Part shown: positions 5,727-6,512 of the stretch, piece by piece
Layout of the letters: every line of letters starts with the position of its first letter
Numbering within the stretch: the stretch's first letter is position 1
Assembly (NCBI GenBank): GCA_021796135.1
Contig: JAJYOQ010000238.1
Span: 1 to 6,512, forward strand
Direction: 5' to 3'
Source: Bacteroidota bacterium
GTDB taxonomy: Bacteria > Bacteroidota > Ignavibacteria > Ignavibacteriales > Ignavibacteriaceae
Length of the DNA: 6,512 nt
Position numbers and translations under genes: made by a program
Notes under the pieces: model-generated
Database searches by the model: none
What the model saw: the letters and a program-made list of their open reading frames with translations, nothing else
Told to the model about the DNA's origin: nothing

Positions 5727-6412
5727 ATCAATTTAATTGGAACGAAATTCGATCCGATTTATTGAAGTTTAATCAGCTACAGAAATAATAAATTTTAAGT
5801 TCTTACTTTGATTTTGTGTTTTTTATAGTATAAACAACCATCAAAACTCGCTCTAAATAGAGTGAAAAAAAGTGGTCATTTAAAAATTATTTGTAAAGAT
5901 TCTTTTTCATTTTTAGCTTTACAATATGAGTACGAAAGATTGATCTTCCGGATTAGCAGAGAATCTTCTGAATTTTATGAAAGCCATATCGGCAAATTTT
6001 ATAAAACATGAAATGAATTTTTTAGAATTACCTTTTATTCCAATAGAAAACACTTCATTTCTGCAAAAGGGAAATTTCAATTCAAAATTATAAGCGATGA
6101 TATTTTGTTAAGAAACAACCGTGATATAATTCGAATTGAAAGAAATTTTCACCTAGTGCATTTTGACAATGTTGGAATCGGTGAACAATTATTGAATTAT
6201 TTCGGTATTTTAATGTTTTCTAAAAACATATTCACCAATTTAAATCAAGATAAAATGTGGACGGACTCGGATAGTCAGATAAATCTTGTGTTTAGATATT
6301 GATTTAACCTCGAATCGACTTATTCGGCAGGATATTCAATAGCCTGGTACGATAAAGAGAATTAATGGAAAAGGTTCTTATCGTTTAAGTTTTTACGGAA
6401 TTAATTTTAGCA
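5727..6412 (+). other. Gene-poor region with a probable decayed frame
   Basis: No intact gene is supported here. From 5727 to about 5828 nothing is seen. The remainder is largely covered by the interrupted frame described separately (5829-6365). A small CTCTA/TAGAG hairpin at 5851-5862 is followed by a short A-run and is too weak to name. Confidence 0.5.
5829..6365 (+). pseudogene. Possible decayed gene, one frame broken by two TGA codons
   Basis: The frame that opens after TAG 5826-5828 stays open to TAA 6363-6365 except for TGA at 6009-6011 and 6300-6302, giving open stretches of 60, 96 and 20 codons. In DNA this AT-rich, such a run is unlikely by chance. Both TGA codons could be former TGG (Trp). 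GTG 5862 is a possible old start; a TTG at 6105 gives only a 65-residue internal piece. Parts such as SQINLVFRY just before the second TGA, with alternating polar and hydrophobic residues, recall strands of an outer-membrane beta-barrel, but I cannot name a family. A chance open frame remains possible. Confidence 0.35.
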
Positions 6413-6512
6413 ATGCCTCTAAAAACAGAAATATTAGACAAGATTTTAAAGAATTTCTTTGAAGCTGATGAAATATCGGAATTAGATAAAATATTTTCGA
6501 GGAACGTTTCGG
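6413..6512 (+). CDS. Start of an unidentified gene, cut by the window end
   Basis: From ATG 6413 the frame is open to the last base, giving 33 residues that begin MPLKTEILDKILKNFFEADE. The segment is rich in charged and hydrophobic residues in a helical pattern and has no signal peptide. The upstream in-frame stop is TAA 6386-6388, and ATG 6413 is the first start codon after it. No strong Shine-Dalgarno sequence is seen. Too little is present to name a product, and a chance open frame is not excluded. Confidence 0.45.
   Translation, partial: MPLKTEILDKILKNFFEADEISELDKIFSRNVS

Noticed and set aside
5851..5870. CTCTA/TAGAG hairpin followed by A-run as a terminator
   Set aside because: The stem is only 5 bp with a 2-base centre, and no T-run follows on the plus strand; the minus-strand version also lacks a proper T-run after the stem.
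6105..6302. Independent 65-residue gene starting at TTG 6105
   Set aside because: The frame is open well upstream without another start, there is no ribosome binding site, and it fits better as part of an interrupted longer frame.
6009..6302. TGA read as Trp (recoding) in this genome
   Set aside because: The TPR/ATPase gene ends at a TGA that overlaps the next start, and TGG is used for Trp throughout, so the standard bacterial code is likely.

Overview
The window is AT-rich DNA with Lys/Asn/Ile-heavy proteins, weak Shine-Dalgarno sequences and TTG or GTG starts. Together with a lipoprotein signal and a sigma-54 activator, this suggests a member of the Bacteroidetes/Chlorobi/Ignavibacteria side of the tree. 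That placement is inferred from style only; no marker gene is present.

Left part (1-3748): two co-directional, overlapping genes form one operon. The first is the C-terminal portion of a large STAND/AAA-type ATPase with a winged helix and a long TPR array; its beginning lies outside the window. The second is a complete sigma-54 enhancer-binding protein (EBP) with an N-terminal receiver-like domain that has lost its phosphorylation residues, an intact AAA+ core carrying GAFTNA instead of GAFTGA, and a Fis-type helix-turn-helix.

Middle part (3749-5726): two short exported proteins follow, each alone behind a long intergenic region. One is a lipoprotein with a ZU5-like beta domain. The other has a signal peptide and seven tandem copies of the 16-residue unit SNSQLDNLGSIYSWAK, and ends in a strong intrinsic terminator. 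Both have the same promoter-like arrangement (GTGGCATA-N4-TTGA, close to a sigma-54 -24/-12 promoter), about 60-65 bases before the start codon. Both also have a GGTA-N5-TACC inverted repeat further upstream, at enhancer-like distance. The two proteins end in nearly the same residues (YTWAK and YSWAK). The simplest reading is a small regulon: the TPR/ATPase protein senses something and controls the EBP, which turns on a surface lipoprotein and a secreted repeat protein. This is inference, but several independent sequence features point the same way.

Right part (5727-6512): mostly without intact genes. One frame from 5829 to 6362 is interrupted only by two TGA codons and looks like a decayed gene. 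A probable new gene begins at 6413 and runs off the end.
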